Positions 9,811-18,924 of a DNA stretch of 64,000 nt are shown piece after piece (the stretch's first letter is position 1; the number at the start of each line of letters is the position of its first letter). The notes under the pieces are model-generated. The model was not told the origin of the DNA. It did not search any database and saw only the letters and a program-made list of their open reading frames with translations. The stretch covers positions 224,820 to 288,819 of the forward strand of contig JAPKAD010000001.1 in the NCBI GenBank assembly GCA_028825445.1, written 5' to 3'. The stretch is from Octadecabacter sp. (GTDB taxonomy: Bacteria > Pseudomonadota > Alphaproteobacteria > Rhodobacterales > Rhodobacteraceae). The translations under genes and the position numbers were made by a program.

Positions 9811-9851
9811 CCTAATTGGTTTGATATGAAATCAAACCAATTAGGTTTTTT
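9811..9851 (+). terminator. Rho-independent terminator, perfect 15-bp stem
   Basis: CCTAATTGGTTTGAT pairs perfectly with ATCAAACCAATTAGG across a 5-base loop (ATGAA) and is followed by six T residues on the + strand. No gene lies upstream within 200 bases except the dead IS3 transposase, so it either ends an unannotated small RNA or is left over from a lost gene. Confidence 0.85.
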
Positions 9852-10303
9852 ATCTAGAAAAAATTAATTGAGACACTCCTTTATTACCTCAACAGTAAAG
9901 TTTTGAGCGCTGGACAGACAGACCTCTGGCCGAAGGTCTTTCCCTGTTAGGCTATCCTAAAATTGATGGTTGTGATGAATTTTTGACATGGTTAAAATCT
10001 GTGATGAACTTCAGGTTGGAGATATTTCGAGATCTGAAGTAGCTAATAACTACTAAGGCCACGCGTCAAAGAATTTTAAGTATTTAAATTTATCAAATAA
10101 TTTTTCTAGAACTGATGTATCAACAGTACATATTATTGCGTAGTCTGAGTGAGACCTTTTTTGCTGTTGTTTCAAACGGGAAAAGTATGGAGCTTTGGAT
10201 ATCTGCTTCAAAGCTAAATTGCCGCATTTAATGGATCAATTCAGGCTTCAAGTTATATATATATTGTTAGTCATAACTTAGTTCCCTGTGACCAACCCGA
10301 CTT

Positions 10304-10346
10304 GCCTGTGCTTAGTATCCCAATTCTGAGCGCAGGCCTTTTTTTA
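10304..10346 (+). terminator. Rho-independent terminator in gene-free DNA
   Basis: GCCTGTGCTTAG at 10304-10315 pairs with CTGAGCGCAGGC at 10326-10337 (12 pairs, two G-U) across a 10-base loop, then C and seven T. The orientation is +. As with the terminator at 9811, there is no gene immediately upstream. Confidence 0.8.
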
Positions 10347-10499
10347 GTAAATCGTTAAATTCTTTTTCAACACTAGGTCGAGATAGTAATTTTTGTTATT
10401 ACCTCTAAATTTAAAAAAGATTTTTTATGTTTGATCTCCTTGATATCATTAAACTAGAAAGCTTTTTGTAACACTCTGTCGTCGTTAGGCATGGAAACA

Positions 10500-11308
10500 T
10501 TAAGAAAAAATATAACGGTGGCTATGAGCTTGATGGCGTTGAGGAAGACGGTCGGGCTTCTGTCGTAGCATGTTGCGTCTCCAGTCTTTGATCCTGCCTA
10601 ACATGCGGTCGATACGATTGCGTCGTTTGTAGCGTCGCTTATCGTATTTGATGTTTATTTTGCGCGTTTTACGACACGGGATAAAGGGGCGAGTTAGCCT
10701 TTCTTTGAGGTATTCTTGAAACCTGTCAGCGCCATATCCTTGATCTACTGCCCTCTTATCAAAAAGGAGTTTCGATAAAAGGGCAGTAATCTATCTGCCT
10801 GTTTTAGGACGTTCATCAAAGTAGCTGCGTCAACATAATCGCTGACTTGACCTGCCGTGATAAAGAAGCGGACAGGACGTTGGCTGTGATTAAATGTAGC
10901 TTTGTGTTCATCCCACCTTTGGTCTGCTCAATCAGACGCTCACACCCCTTTTTAACCCCAGGCTTGAGGCAGTGTGGTGCGCTTTGATGTAGGTTGCATC
11001 CGCTGTCTGGCATTTTATTACATATAAATTAATGAGATGGGATCTAAATTGCCTTATTATTATGGGCCTCTTGTAGCTGCCTCATGATAATCTGCGCGAA
11101 CACGCTCATGTCACTCTAGCGGTAGTGTAAGGTCTTTAGAAATCTATATTTGCCAGATGTGTCACGCCACTAAAAACCATTTCGATTCATGAAATAATGC
11201 TGCTTAAAAACGGGGATTGTCTACGTGTACAATGCCCCAGATTTTTGGAAAGTATGGTCTAAATAGTCTCATCTGCCCTTCAATCAGTCAATAAAGACAA
11301 CTTATTCT
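10500..11308 (-). mobile_element. Decayed near-full-length IS5-family transposase
   Basis: Reading the minus strand from about 11308 and joining frames gives LIEGQMRLFRPYFPKIWG, then MNRNGF-stop-WRDTSGKY, LKTLHYR-stop-SDMSVFAQII, ADATYIKAHHTASSLGLKRG, ERLIEQTKGGMNTKLHLITAN, GQVSDYVDAATL in altered frame, and finally GYGADRFQEYLKERLTRPFI, KYDKRRYKRRNRIDRML and GRIKDWRR to a TAA at 10500. This is the complete order of an IS427-group IS5 transposase (about 270 residues) with at least four stops or frameshifts. It cannot make an active protein. Terminal inverted repeats were not recognised. Confidence 0.85.
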
Positions 11309-11429
11309 ATCCCTAAACTTTAAAAATTTGAATCATAAAGGAATAATAGCATCAAGTTGTTTGATGCGTCCTTAAATAGATATTATAAAACTGAGGTTGG
11401 CGTAAGTAAATTATTGGTTTTAAAGTACT

Positions 11430-11514
11430 GGTGGGCGACCCTGGAATCGAACCAGGCGTGCGTTTCCGCGAGAGAGTTACAGTCTCCTGCCACACCTTGC
11501 GGCCTGACGCCCAC
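11430..11514 (-). tRNA. tRNA-Tyr (anticodon GTA)
   Basis: The minus strand folds as a class II tRNA. The acceptor pairs GTGGGCG (11514-11508) with CGCCCAC (11437-11431). The anticodon loop CTGTAAC gives GTA, a long variable arm follows, and the T-loop is GGTTCGATTCC. Class II shape with GTA identifies bacterial tRNA-Tyr. It stands just upstream of, and divergent from, rlmB. Confidence 0.93.
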
Positions 11515-11624
11515 TTGAGCTTTGAATAACTATGGCCACTAGGGGCGTCAACCTCAATTCGGGGTCAGGTCTTGCGGTTTTTGTGCGTACTCGCCATGAG
11601 GGAACAAATACAAAGGAATTCATC

Positions 11625-12416
11625 GTGAAAAAACCAACCTGGGTTGTCGATAAAGAACGTAACAAGCGAGCCGCTGCTAATGAAACTGTATGGCTGTTTG
11701 GTATCCACGCGGTTCGCGACGCTCTGCTGAACCCAACACGCGAAAAAATGCGTTTTGTTGTAACCAAGAACGCGTTTGATCGTCTTGGTGATGCGGTGGC
11801 CATTGGGTTGAAAGACAGTGGCCTAAAGCCTGAAATGTGCGAACCTAGGAATTTTACAGCACCAATTGATCCGCAATCGGTGCACCAAGGTGCTGCATTG
11901 GAGGTTAAACCTCTTGACTGGGGCAAAATTGAGGATCGCTGCATGGGTAACGGGGTGAGTCCGCCGCGTGTGGTTTTGCTTGATAAAGTAACTGATCCAC
12001 ACAATGTAGGAGCAGTTTTACGGTCTGCCGAAGTGTTTGGCGCACAAGCAGTGGTCGCAATGAATCGCCATGCCGCTCCTGAAACAGGCGCACTGGCTAA
12101 GACGGCCAGTGGTGCAATGGAACGCCAACCTTATTTGCGCGTGCGTAATTTAGCGGACGCGATAGTTGAACTTCAGAGCATGGGGTATTTGGTTCTCGGG
12201 CTGGACGGTGAGGGCGAACAAACGATAGACCAAGTGGTCGCTGGAAAACGCGATCGTGCAATTGCACTTGTTTTGGGCGCTGAGGGGCCTGGGCTTCGTG
12301 AGAAAACGAAAGAAACCTGCGACGCTTTGGTAAGAATAGACTTTGCGGGTGAGTTTGGCTCACTAAACGTTTCAAACGCAGCAGCCGTGGCCCTATATGC
12401 TACTAGAGCGAATTAG
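11625..12416 (+). CDS. rlmB: 23S rRNA (guanosine-2'-O)-methyltransferase, TrmH/SpoU family
   Basis: A 263-residue SPOUT methyltransferase that methylates a 2'-OH in 23S rRNA (Gm2251 in E. coli numbering) using SAM. It has an N-terminal substrate-binding domain (WLFGIHAVRDAL, 23-34) and the three SPOUT motifs: DKVTDPHNVGAVLRSA (120-135, with N127 and R133), LVLGAEGPGL (215-224) and GSLNVSNAAAVALY (245-258). I choose GTG at 11625 because AAAGGAA lies about seven bases upstream and the first 31 codons of the longer frame from 11532 lack family resemblance and run close to the tRNA. The closest alternatives are other TrmH-family 2'-O-methyltransferases. Confidence 0.9.
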   Translation: MKKPTWVVDKERNKRAAANETVWLFGIHAVRDALLNPTREKMRFVVTKNAFDRLGDAVAIGLKDSGLKPEMCEPRNFTAPIDPQSVHQGAALEVKPLDWGKIEDRCMGNGVSPPRVVLLDKVTDPHNVGAVLRSAEVFGAQAVVAMNRHAAPETGALAKTASGAMERQPYLRVRNLADAIVELQSMGYLVLGLDGEGEQTIDQVVAGKRDRAIALVLGAEGPGLREKTKETCDALVRIDFAGEFGSLNVSNAAAVALYATRAN

Positions 12417-13229
12417 ACTGGAGATAGGATACATAGGTTACTTATGCGCGATAGATACCGATATGAGCTAGACTGCGATTAAAATATTTTAGTGGTACAC
12501 TTTACAGATACGCTAGGTTGTTATTTTGCATGCCTAGATCGGCCAAAATAAATGCAATATCCAATTGATAGTAAATTTTATGCTAAAACGCATTGTTTTA
12601 TCGATAGATTTAGAAACTGCACGGCTGACCATATTTTCGCTTGCCTGTTAATAGCTCCTATAACTTATGTTTTAAGTGTAGGGATCATAGTCATGCCCGG
12701 CTTGAACCCTATGCAGTTTTTCCCAGAAGTATTTGTTGTCAAGTTAGCTGTAATTACATCCTTATATAAATCGTTGCGATATGGCACTCCTTTGGTGTTG
12801 ATATTATTAAACTATTCATGGCTGATCCAAGGCTTACGTGTTTCAATATGATGAAACATGCACATATGAGGTGTCCCAAGGCTATGTTGATACCAATGTT
12901 TTAAAAGTTTAGTGATTTAATGGAGGCAACATTCATCTGAAATTTTCATCTGGTGTGCATTGTCACTGAGCGCATGACATTCTGGGTTAAATCGTATCCG
13001 CTGTCGCAAACTTGTCTACAATCACTTCTTAATTGCAGGTAATCACAGAAAATAATGTGGTTTTAGTGTTTTGTTTACTTACCCATAATGCTCAAATGTG
13101 ATGCTTGGTTAAAATTCACGAATAAGTACTACAATTATTTGGCTTTAATAATTGTTCTTATCTAATGATCTGAGCCCAGTTTATAGACAGGATGCTTTTT
13201 TTGGTGCAAAGTTCTGCTAGGTAATTAAC
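12417..13229. other. AT-rich spacer with a weak membrane-like frame
   Basis: About 810 bases. A + frame of 99 codons at 12552-12851 (MQYPIDSKFYAKTHCF) contains hydrophobic stretches such as IFACLLIAPITYVLSVGIIV, but it has no ribosome site, no recognised family and AT-rich codon use, so I do not call it a gene. Nothing else is seen. Confidence 0.35.
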
Positions 13230-13694
13230 ATGTATAGTGACAAATTGCTAAAAGATGTATTGAAGCAGATGAAGACAGTCGCGGTGGTTGGCGTGTCCGC
13301 CAATCCACTGCGGCCTAGTTATTTTGTGGCGCAATATTTGTCCCGCAAGGGGATCCGCGTGGTGCCGGTTAATCCTGGGCTTTACGGGCAGAATCTTTTT
13401 GGTGAAATGGTTTATGCATCTCTATCAGACATTCCGTTTGCTGTGGATATGGTTGATGTGTTTCGCCGTTCTGAAGCAGTGCCCGCAATTGTTGATGAAG
13501 CACTATTGCGCTGGACTGATTTGCAGACAATCTGGCTGCAAATCAGTGTCAAGCATGCAGATGCTGCCATAGTGGCCCAAGAACGTGGTGTGACCATGAT
13601 TCAAAACAGATGCCCGAAAATTGAATATCAGCGCTTGTTTGGTGAGTTGCGGATGGGTGGTTTTGCAACAGGCGTGATTTCGTCAAAGTTATAA
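13230..13694 (+). CDS. CoA-binding domain protein (YccU-like)
   Basis: A 154-residue cytosolic protein that is a single Rossmann-like CoA-binding domain. The nucleotide-binding loop is VVGVSANPLRPSYFVA at 19-34, followed by VVPVNPG and near the C-terminus by the family motif NRCPKIEYQRL. Such stand-alone domains resemble the N-terminal part of succinyl-CoA synthetase alpha chain; their role is unknown. In Roseobacters they often neighbour sulfhydrylase genes, but here metY is 10 kb away, separated by mobile-element relics. Confidence 0.85.
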   Translation: MYSDKLLKDVLKQMKTVAVVGVSANPLRPSYFVAQYLSRKGIRVVPVNPGLYGQNLFGEMVYASLSDIPFAVDMVDVFRRSEAVPAIVDEALLRWTDLQTIWLQISVKHADAAIVAQERGVTMIQNRCPKIEYQRLFGELRMGGFATGVISSKL

Positions 13695-13767
13695 TGTAGT
13701 GTGGGACACTATCTCTATATCGCTGCACTGAAATATTTCTCACATAAAGGCAGGAAAAAAGTTTATG

Positions 13768-14067
13768 TCACGATGGATCTTTAATCATTAGATCTGCGGC
13801 GGCGCGAATTTTACGCAATGGGCGCACACGGCGGATCGATTCTGTGTACAGCGGATGGGCTTTGTAGGCTGTTAGAGCGGCTTGATCTTTGATGTCAGCA
13901 ATGACGACAAAATCGGGGTGTGGACCTGGAATTTCGTCTAAGGCTAGGTTGCGTGAAACGCTGAACATTTCGGCGTGTGGGTTGTCTTTTAGAACCCAAA
14001 GACCAGCCTCGATTTCATCTAAATCATTTGAGTCAATTGCGCTAAAAAATGCAATATGGCGGATCAT
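13768..14067 (-). CDS. Dabb-domain (stress-responsive alpha/beta barrel) protein
   Basis: A 99-residue single Dabb domain. MIRHIAFFSA begins the first strand, and HPDFVVIADIKDQAALTAY followed by HPLY is typical of the second half. Its start overlaps the hisE stop by four bases, so it is translated as the last gene of the hisA-hisF-hisE unit. Dabb proteins are small dimeric ferredoxin-like barrels; catalysis has been shown for only a few, and no link to histidine synthesis is established. Confidence 0.85.
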   Translation of the reverse strand: MIRHIAFFSAIDSNDLDEIEAGLWVLKDNPHAEMFSVSRNLALDEIPGPHPDFVVIADIKDQAALTAYKAHPLYTESIRRVRPLRKIRAAADLMIKDPS

Positions 14068-14366
14068 CGGTTAGCCTTTTCTGTGAGGCCGGATTGGACG
14101 CTACGGCTAGCAAGTTCCACTTCGATATCATCAAAAGTGACATCGTGAGCAGCGCACATTACCAGAAGATGGTACAAAACGTCGGCTGCCTCGGCTACCA
14201 GGCGTGATTTGTTGCCTTTTGTAGCTTCGATGATGGCTTCTATCGCTTCTTCACCAAATTTTTCAGCGGCCTTGTCTGGATTATTCAGTAATTTGGCTGT
14301 CCAGCTTGTGTCTGGATTTGAATTTTTACGGGCAGCTATCGTTTGAGCGAGGTCTTTTATAGACAT
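14064..14366 (-). CDS. hisE: Phosphoribosyl-ATP pyrophosphatase
   Basis: A 100-residue enzyme for step 2 of histidine biosynthesis (PR-ATP to PR-AMP plus PPi). It has the MazG-like all-alpha fold with the Mg-binding acidic pattern E39, E40, E43 (KFGEEAIEAIIEA) and E59-x2-D62 (EAADVLYHLLV). It is stand-alone, not fused to HisI, as usual in alphaproteobacteria. One base separates it from the hisF stop. Confidence 0.95.
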   Translation of the reverse strand: MSIKDLAQTIAARKNSNPDTSWTAKLLNNPDKAAEKFGEEAIEAIIEATKGNKSRLVAEAADVLYHLLVMCAAHDVTFDDIEVELASRSVQSGLTEKANR

Positions 14367-14367
14367 A

Positions 14368-15126
14368 TCATAACCTTACAGGAACGCCAGCGGCATGCAT
14401 ATGCGCTTTGGCTTGTGGGATTGTGTAGGTACCAAAGTGGAAAATCGACGCGGCGAGAACCGCAGAAGCGCCCCCCAGTGTGACACCTTCGACTAGGTGG
14501 TCAAGAGTGCCAACACCACCTGAAGCGATAACTGGAATAGACACAGCATCAGTTACGGCACGGGTCAGTGCGAGATTAAAACCGGATTTTGTGCCATCGT
14601 TGTCCATTGCAGTGAGCAGGATTTCACCCGCGCCTTTAGCTTGTGCTGTGAGGGCGAATTCAACTGCGTCGATGCCAGTTGCGCGCCGACCGCCGTGGGT
14701 AAAGATTTCCCAGCGGCCAGGGGCGACTGTTTTGGCGTCAATTGCGCAGACAATACACTGGCTGCCAAATCGTAGGGCGGCTGCGGTCAGCACGTCTGGG
14801 TTGGTAACTGCGGCAGAATTGAAAGACACCTTGTCAGCTCCTGCCAATAGTAGATGTCGCACGTCTTGGTGGGTACGAACGCCGCCACCAATGGTTAGTG
14901 GCATAAAACACGCTTCAGCTGTGCGGGTGGCAAGATCATACATGGTGCCACGGTTTTCTTCAGTGGCCATAATATCGAGGAAGCACAGTTCGTCTGCGCC
15001 CGCAGCGTCATAAGCACGCGCGGTTTCAACGGGATCGCCTGCATCTACAATGTCGACAAAATTTACACCTTTTACGACGCGGCCATTGGCAACGTCGAGG
15101 CAGGGGATGATGCGGGTTTTAAGCAT
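14368..15126 (-). CDS. hisF: Imidazole glycerol phosphate synthase, cyclase subunit
   Basis: A 252-residue (beta/alpha)8 barrel that uses ammonia from HisH to turn PRFAR into imidazole glycerol phosphate and AICAR. Catalytic Asp11 ([15 protein letters not shown]) and Asp130 (CAIDAK) are both present, as are the phosphate-binding loops LTIGGGVR and IASGGVG. The start overlaps the end of hisA by eight bases, which implies translational coupling. Confidence 0.97.
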   Translation of the reverse strand: MLKTRIIPCLDVANGRVVKGVNFVDIVDAGDPVETARAYDAAGADELCFLDIMATEENRGTMYDLATRTAEACFMPLTIGGGVRTHQDVRHLLLAGADKVSFNSAAVTNPDVLTAAALRFGSQCIVCAIDAKTVAPGRWEIFTHGGRRATGIDAVEFALTAQAKGAGEILLTAMDNDGTKSGFNLALTRAVTDAVSIPVIASGGVGTLDHLVEGVTLGGASAVLAASIFHFGTYTIPQAKAHMHAAGVPVRL

Positions 15127-15841
15127 GGCTTAAAGTCCGCAAAGCAACCGCCAAATCAATTGCACCGTCGTATAACGCCCGTCCTGAAATAGCGCCAGAA
15201 ATTACGCCAGTGGCCTTGAGGGCCTCAAGGTCGGCCAATGAAGATACGCCGCCTGAGGCTATGACGGGTATATCCACGGCGCGAGCCAAATTTGTGGTTG
15301 CGGCTATGTTAGGGCCTTTCATTGCGCCGTCGCGTAAAATGTCGGTATAGATGATTGAGGCAATGCCGGCATCCTCAAATGATTTTGCTAAATCGGTGAC
15401 TTGAATATTGGTTTCAGTTGCCCATCCCTTTGTGGCGACAAACCCATTGCGTGCGTCTAATCCGACGGCAACTTGGTTTGGGAATGCCCGCGCAGCTTCA
15501 CGCACTAGGTCGGGATTTTCGACTGCCACAGTACCAAGGATTACACGGGTCAGCCCACGGGTCAGCCAGCGTTCGATCGTAGCCATGTCGCGAATGCCAC
15601 CGCCCAGTTGTGTTGGTACGGGGCACGATGCAAGAATAGCTTCAACAGGTTTAGCATTAATAGGTTCACCGGCAAATGCACCGTTAAGGTCTACCAAGTG
15701 CAGCCATTCGCAGCCTGCATCAACAAATGCGCGCGCCTGTGCTGTGGGATCATCGTGAAACACCGTAGATTGTTCCATATCACCGTGCACAAGCCGCACA
15801 GCTTGTCCGTCTTTGAGGTCGATTGCGGGGTAAAGGATCAT
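15119..15841 (-). CDS. hisA: ProFAR isomerase
   Basis: A 240-residue (beta/alpha)8 barrel paralogous to HisF that isomerises ProFAR to PRFAR. Asp8 ([14 protein letters not shown]) and Asp129 (VGLDARNG) are the catalytic pair, and the phosphate loops QLGGGIRD and VIASGGVSS are present. It is the first gene of the hisA-hisF-hisE-Dabb unit. Its promoter should be in 15842-15999, shared divergently with the DUF2147 gene. Confidence 0.97.
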   Translation of the reverse strand: MILYPAIDLKDGQAVRLVHGDMEQSTVFHDDPTAQARAFVDAGCEWLHLVDLNGAFAGEPINAKPVEAILASCPVPTQLGGGIRDMATIERWLTRGLTRVILGTVAVENPDLVREAARAFPNQVAVGLDARNGFVATKGWATETNIQVTDLAKSFEDAGIASIIYTDILRDGAMKGPNIAATTNLARAVDIPVIASGGVSSLADLEALKATGVISGAISGRALYDGAIDLAVALRTLSHA

Positions 15842-15999
15842 TGCGGCACCTCTGGTTTGATTTAGATGTGTTTATGCACGCAGTGGAGCCAGATGCAACG
15901 TAATCAAAAAGAGTTGATACAACGTGCGACCCTACGTTAAGCTTGTATGAAATAAAATATAATGGCCAATATTAGCGCACCTCAGGAAGGAGACACTTT

Positions 16000-16386
16000 A
16001 TGAAAAAAACCATATCTATGCTTGTGGCCGCTGCTGGCTTTGCTGGTGCAACTCTTGCAGACCCGCTTGAAGGCGCTTGGCGCACACCAACAGATGACAA
16101 TGGCAATTCTGGTCTTGTTCTGGTGGCCCCTTGTGGGGCTGTATTTTGTGGGACGCTTTCGCAATCGTTTAATGGTTCGGGTGCACAGATGGCATCGCCC
16201 AATACTGGCCGACAGATTATCTTTGATACGATCCCATTAGGGGACGGCGCATATCGCGGGCAAATCTGGTCACCAGATCGTGATAAGGTTTACAATTCGC
16301 GCCTTCAGTTAACTGGCGACACACTGTCAGTTTCCGGCTGTTTTTTTGGTATTTGTCGCGATGGTGGCACTTGGTTTCGAAATTAA
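16000..16386 (+). CDS. DUF2147 protein, exported
   Basis: A 128-residue protein with a Sec signal peptide (MKKTISMLVAAAGFAGATLA, likely cut after about residue 20). The mature chain starts DPLEGAWRTPTDDNG, typical of DUF2147 beta-barrel-like domains, and ends with CRDGGTWFRN. Four Cys residues (APCG, VFCG, SGCF, GICR) could form disulfides in the periplasm. A strong ribosome site AGGAAGGAG lies about nine bases before ATG. It sits on the opposite strand between hisH and hisA, splitting the his genes. Function unknown. Confidence 0.85.
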   Translation: MKKTISMLVAAAGFAGATLADPLEGAWRTPTDDNGNSGLVLVAPCGAVFCGTLSQSFNGSGAQMASPNTGRQIIFDTIPLGDGAYRGQIWSPDRDKVYNSRLQLTGDTLSVSGCFFGICRDGGTWFRN

Positions 16387-16465
16387 ATTATAGTTTAAAT
16401 ATTGGTCTATTGCGCTGAAAAAATAAAGAAGCTTAGTTAAGTATTCTACCCTTTGCGCAGTTTTT

Positions 16466-17104
16466 TTACGGCGCCCATTGCAGAAAGTTTGCGATCAGTT
16501 GTAAGCCTGAACTTTGGCTTTTTTCTGGATGAAACTGCGTGCCAATAATGTTGTCACGCCCAACGATTGCGGTGACGCTGCCCGAGTAATCACAGTGTGC
16601 CAGACGTTGCCCTACATCCCACATTACCATTTGCCAAGAATGGACAAAATACGCATGATCTCCAGTTTTTATGCCCTTTAGCACAGGGTGTGGCGCGTCG
16701 ATGACTAAATCATTCCATCCCATGTGTGGCACGGGCAGGGCCAAATTAGTGGGCCTGATCTTGTGTACCTCACCGTTGATCCAGCCGAAGCCTGGAGTTT
16801 TTTCGTGTTCGTATCCTTTAATTGCAAGCATCTGCATTCCGACGCAGATGCCCAAGAATGGAACAGCGCGAACCTCAACGCTTTCACGGATTGCATCTGC
16901 CAATCCAGAAATTCCTTGTAGTTCGGCTTGACAGTGTGGGAATGCGCCGTCGCCAGGCAATACTATACGGTCAGCTTTAGCAATGATATCAGGGTCGCCA
17001 GTGACAACAATGGCTCCTGCGTTAGTTTCAATAGCCATGCGTTCAAACGCTTTTTGCGCTGAATGTAAATTGCCGCTGTCGTAGTCAATGAGAACAGTTG
17101 TCAT
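16466..17104 (-). CDS. hisH: Imidazole glycerol phosphate synthase, glutaminase subunit
   Basis: A 212-residue class I amidotransferase supplying ammonia to HisF. The triad is C87 (LGICVGMQM), H192 and E194 (GTQFHPEKSQ). The oxyanion strand is LPGDGAFPHC at 49-58. The open frame extends 69 codons upstream into hisB, but the family start MTTVLIDYDSGNLHS is at ATG 17104, 22 bases after the hisB stop. Confidence 0.96.
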   Translation of the reverse strand: MTTVLIDYDSGNLHSAQKAFERMAIETNAGAIVVTGDPDIIAKADRIVLPGDGAFPHCQAELQGISGLADAIRESVEVRAVPFLGICVGMQMLAIKGYEHEKTPGFGWINGEVHKIRPTNLALPVPHMGWNDLVIDAPHPVLKGIKTGDHAYFVHSWQMVMWDVGQRLAHCDYSGSVTAIVGRDNIIGTQFHPEKSQSSGLQLIANFLQWAP

Positions 17105-17126
17105 ATGGTTTGTCCTGCTTAGGTTG

Positions 17127-17714
17127 TCACAAGGCGCCTTTGGTTGATGGGATTGTATCCGCTTTGCGCAGATCGATTTCCAAGGCGACGCGCAGTGCGC
17201 GGGCAAGTGCTTTAAATGCCGCCTCAACAATGTGGTGGCTGTTAAATCCGTGCAACTTATCAATGTGCAGCGTGATGCCGCCATGAGTACTGAGAGCCTG
17301 AAAAAATTCACGAACTAGTTCAGTATCAAAGTTGCCAATTTTTGCAGTTGGCAAATCAAGATTGCAGATCATAAATGGGCGGGCGGATAAGTCCAGCGCA
17401 CAGCGCACCTGTGCGTCGTCCATGGCAAGAAGACAATCGCCATAGCGATTTATCCCGCGTTTATCACCCAATGCTTCGACCAATGCCTGACCCAGTGCAA
17501 TACCAACATCTTCGACAGTGTGGTGATCGTCGACGTGTTGATCACCCGTAGCGCGAACCACCATATCTATCAGTGAATGGCGCGCCAATTGATCTAGCAT
17601 GTGGTCAAAAAAACCCACTCCTGTCTGGTTATCGTAATTACCTGTTCCGTCTAGATTAACTTCTACTGAAATATTAGTTTCAGCAGTCTCACGGGTAATT
17701 TTGCTAGTGCGCAT
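17127..17714 (-). CDS. hisB: Imidazoleglycerol-phosphate dehydratase
   Basis: A 195-residue Mn-dependent dehydratase giving imidazole acetol phosphate. It is the monofunctional form, without the phosphatase domain of enterobacterial HisB. Metal-binding motifs are [12 protein letters not shown] (35-46), [10 protein letters not shown] (60-69), and in the duplicated half CALDLSARP and [10 protein letters not shown]. It is first in the hisB-hisH unit. Confidence 0.97.
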   Translation of the reverse strand: MRTSKITRETAETNISVEVNLDGTGNYDNQTGVGFFDHMLDQLARHSLIDMVVRATGDQHVDDHHTVEDVGIALGQALVEALGDKRGINRYGDCLLAMDDAQVRCALDLSARPFMICNLDLPTAKIGNFDTELVREFFQALSTHGGITLHIDKLHGFNSHHIVEAAFKALARALRVALEIDLRKADTIPSTKGAL

Positions 17715-17882
17715 GGTGGTACTTCCTTAATTTTGTTTGCCGTATAGAGCGTGCACTATGCATCGCCAAGCGGGGTTGCACTAAAAGTAAGAAAGTGGGC
17801 GCAATGGCCACAGCAGCAAGGGGTTGGAATTGGTAACGAAATTTCGTCAGATGTTTAAACCAATAAGCAACAGGGATCGATC

Positions 17883-18470
17883 ATGAATTCAGAGTTTTGG
17901 GACGTTCCAGTGGGTAAGATCGCATCAGTAGTTACGCATCTGCAAATGTTTGAACGCCCCGCACCACGAAAAATCCCGCCGTTTATCGCAGATCTAATAG
18001 TACACGAAACACCCAACTTGGACTGGTATCGCGATCTTTTCAAACGGGTTGGAGGGCAGGACTGGATGTGGTTTTCACGCCTTGGTATGAATGATGCGGA
18101 GTTATCTGCGATTCTGCACTGTGAAAATTTGCATCTTTATTCGGTGCGTGTGGATGGCTATGACGAGGGGATTTTGGAACTTGATTTTCGCGTGCCAGGT
18201 GAATGCGAGCTGGGCTATTTTGGCCTAACATCTGCGATGGTTGGTATGGGTGCGGGGCGATGGTTGATGGAACATGCGCTCGATAAGGCATGGTCGCAAG
18301 TTATCCATCGTTTTCATGTCCATACGTGCACTTTGGATAGCCCGCAGGCTCTGCCGTTCTATATGCGCACTGGCTTTGTCGCCTATCACCGTCAAGTGGA
18401 AATTGCTGATGATCCGCGCAAGGTTGGTGTGTTGCCGATGGATAGTGCACCGCAGGAACCAATTATATAA
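17883..18470 (+). CDS. GNAT-family N-acetyltransferase
   Basis: A 195-residue protein. The GNAT acetyl-CoA-binding region is ELGYFGLTSAMVGMGAGRWLMEHALDKAW (about 108-136), with a Gly-rich loop of the Q/R-x-x-G-x-G/A type (here VGMGAGR). The late strand VHTCTLDSPQALPFYMRTGF is the characteristic motif B. The N-terminal 70 residues carry aromatic residues and may bind the substrate, which is not known. It diverges from hisB and is transcribed alone. Confidence 0.85.
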   Translation: MNSEFWDVPVGKIASVVTHLQMFERPAPRKIPPFIADLIVHETPNLDWYRDLFKRVGGQDWMWFSRLGMNDAELSAILHCENLHLYSVRVDGYDEGILELDFRVPGECELGYFGLTSAMVGMGAGRWLMEHALDKAWSQVIHRFHVHTCTLDSPQALPFYMRTGFVAYHRQVEIADDPRKVGVLPMDSAPQEPII

Positions 18471-18784
18471 TTTTGAATTTCGACAAGAATAAAACATTAT
18501 TTTTGTGATACGATTGATGCTGTGCAGTCTTATATTGCACCAAGATTTTTTTCTACCATTCAGCATCCTGCTAGGATTACTAGAAATTGCACTTTTTAAA
18601 AATTCGACCGTCACGTAGTTGGTGCATAAAGCGCAGCTCTAGTAAGACTAACATATGTCCCTTGGTGTCATTTAAACATAACACGTAATCTAAATTTGAA
18701 CTCAAATAAAAATTTTAGCTGATTTAGTGTAATGTATGAAAACACTTAGTCAACAATTTTGACTTCATTTTTAAAAAGACGACA
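18471..18784. other. Spacer after GNAT gene
   Basis: About 310 AT-rich bases between the acetyltransferase stop and the tRNA-Gly terminator. Nothing recognisable. Confidence 0.5.
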
Positions 18785-18820
18785 TAGAAAAAAATAAAGC
18801 CTGCAAGTATTGATTGCAGG
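18785..18820 (-). terminator. Rho-independent terminator of tRNA-Gly
   Basis: On the minus strand CCTGCAA pairs with TTGCAGG across TCAATAC and is followed by CTTTATTTTTTT. It lies 30 bases after the tRNA-Gly CCA end. Confidence 0.85.
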
Positions 18821-18849
18821 TGAAACATATTTCAATGGTATTGACGAAC

Positions 18850-18924
18850 TGGAGCGGGCGAAGAGATTCGAACTCTCGACCCTAACCTTGGCAAGGTTAT
18901 GCTCTACCCCTGAGCTACGCCCGC
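18850..18924 (-). tRNA. tRNA-Gly (anticodon GCC)
   Basis: The minus strand reads GCGGGCGTAGCTCAGGGGTA at the 5' end. The acceptor GCGGGCG pairs with CGCCCGC, the anticodon stem-loop ACCTTGCCAAGGT carries GCC, the T-arm is GAGAGTTCGAATCTC, the discriminator is T, and CCA is encoded (TGG at 18850-18852). Confidence 0.96.

Larger units (their letters stand above)
9593..10499. other. Gene-free region with two strong terminators
   Basis: About 900 AT-rich bases between the two IS relics with no credible coding frame. It contains the two + strand terminators listed separately. A TATAAT at 9709-9714 could be a -10 box for a short transcript ending at the first terminator, but no well-spaced -35 is visible. 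Confidence 0.45.

Noticed and set aside
12552..12851. 99-codon hydrophobic + frame
   Set aside because: No start context or family; described only as part of the spacer.
16466..17311. Long form of hisH (281 codons)
   Set aside because: The extra 69 codons read through hisB in another frame; the family start is at 17104.
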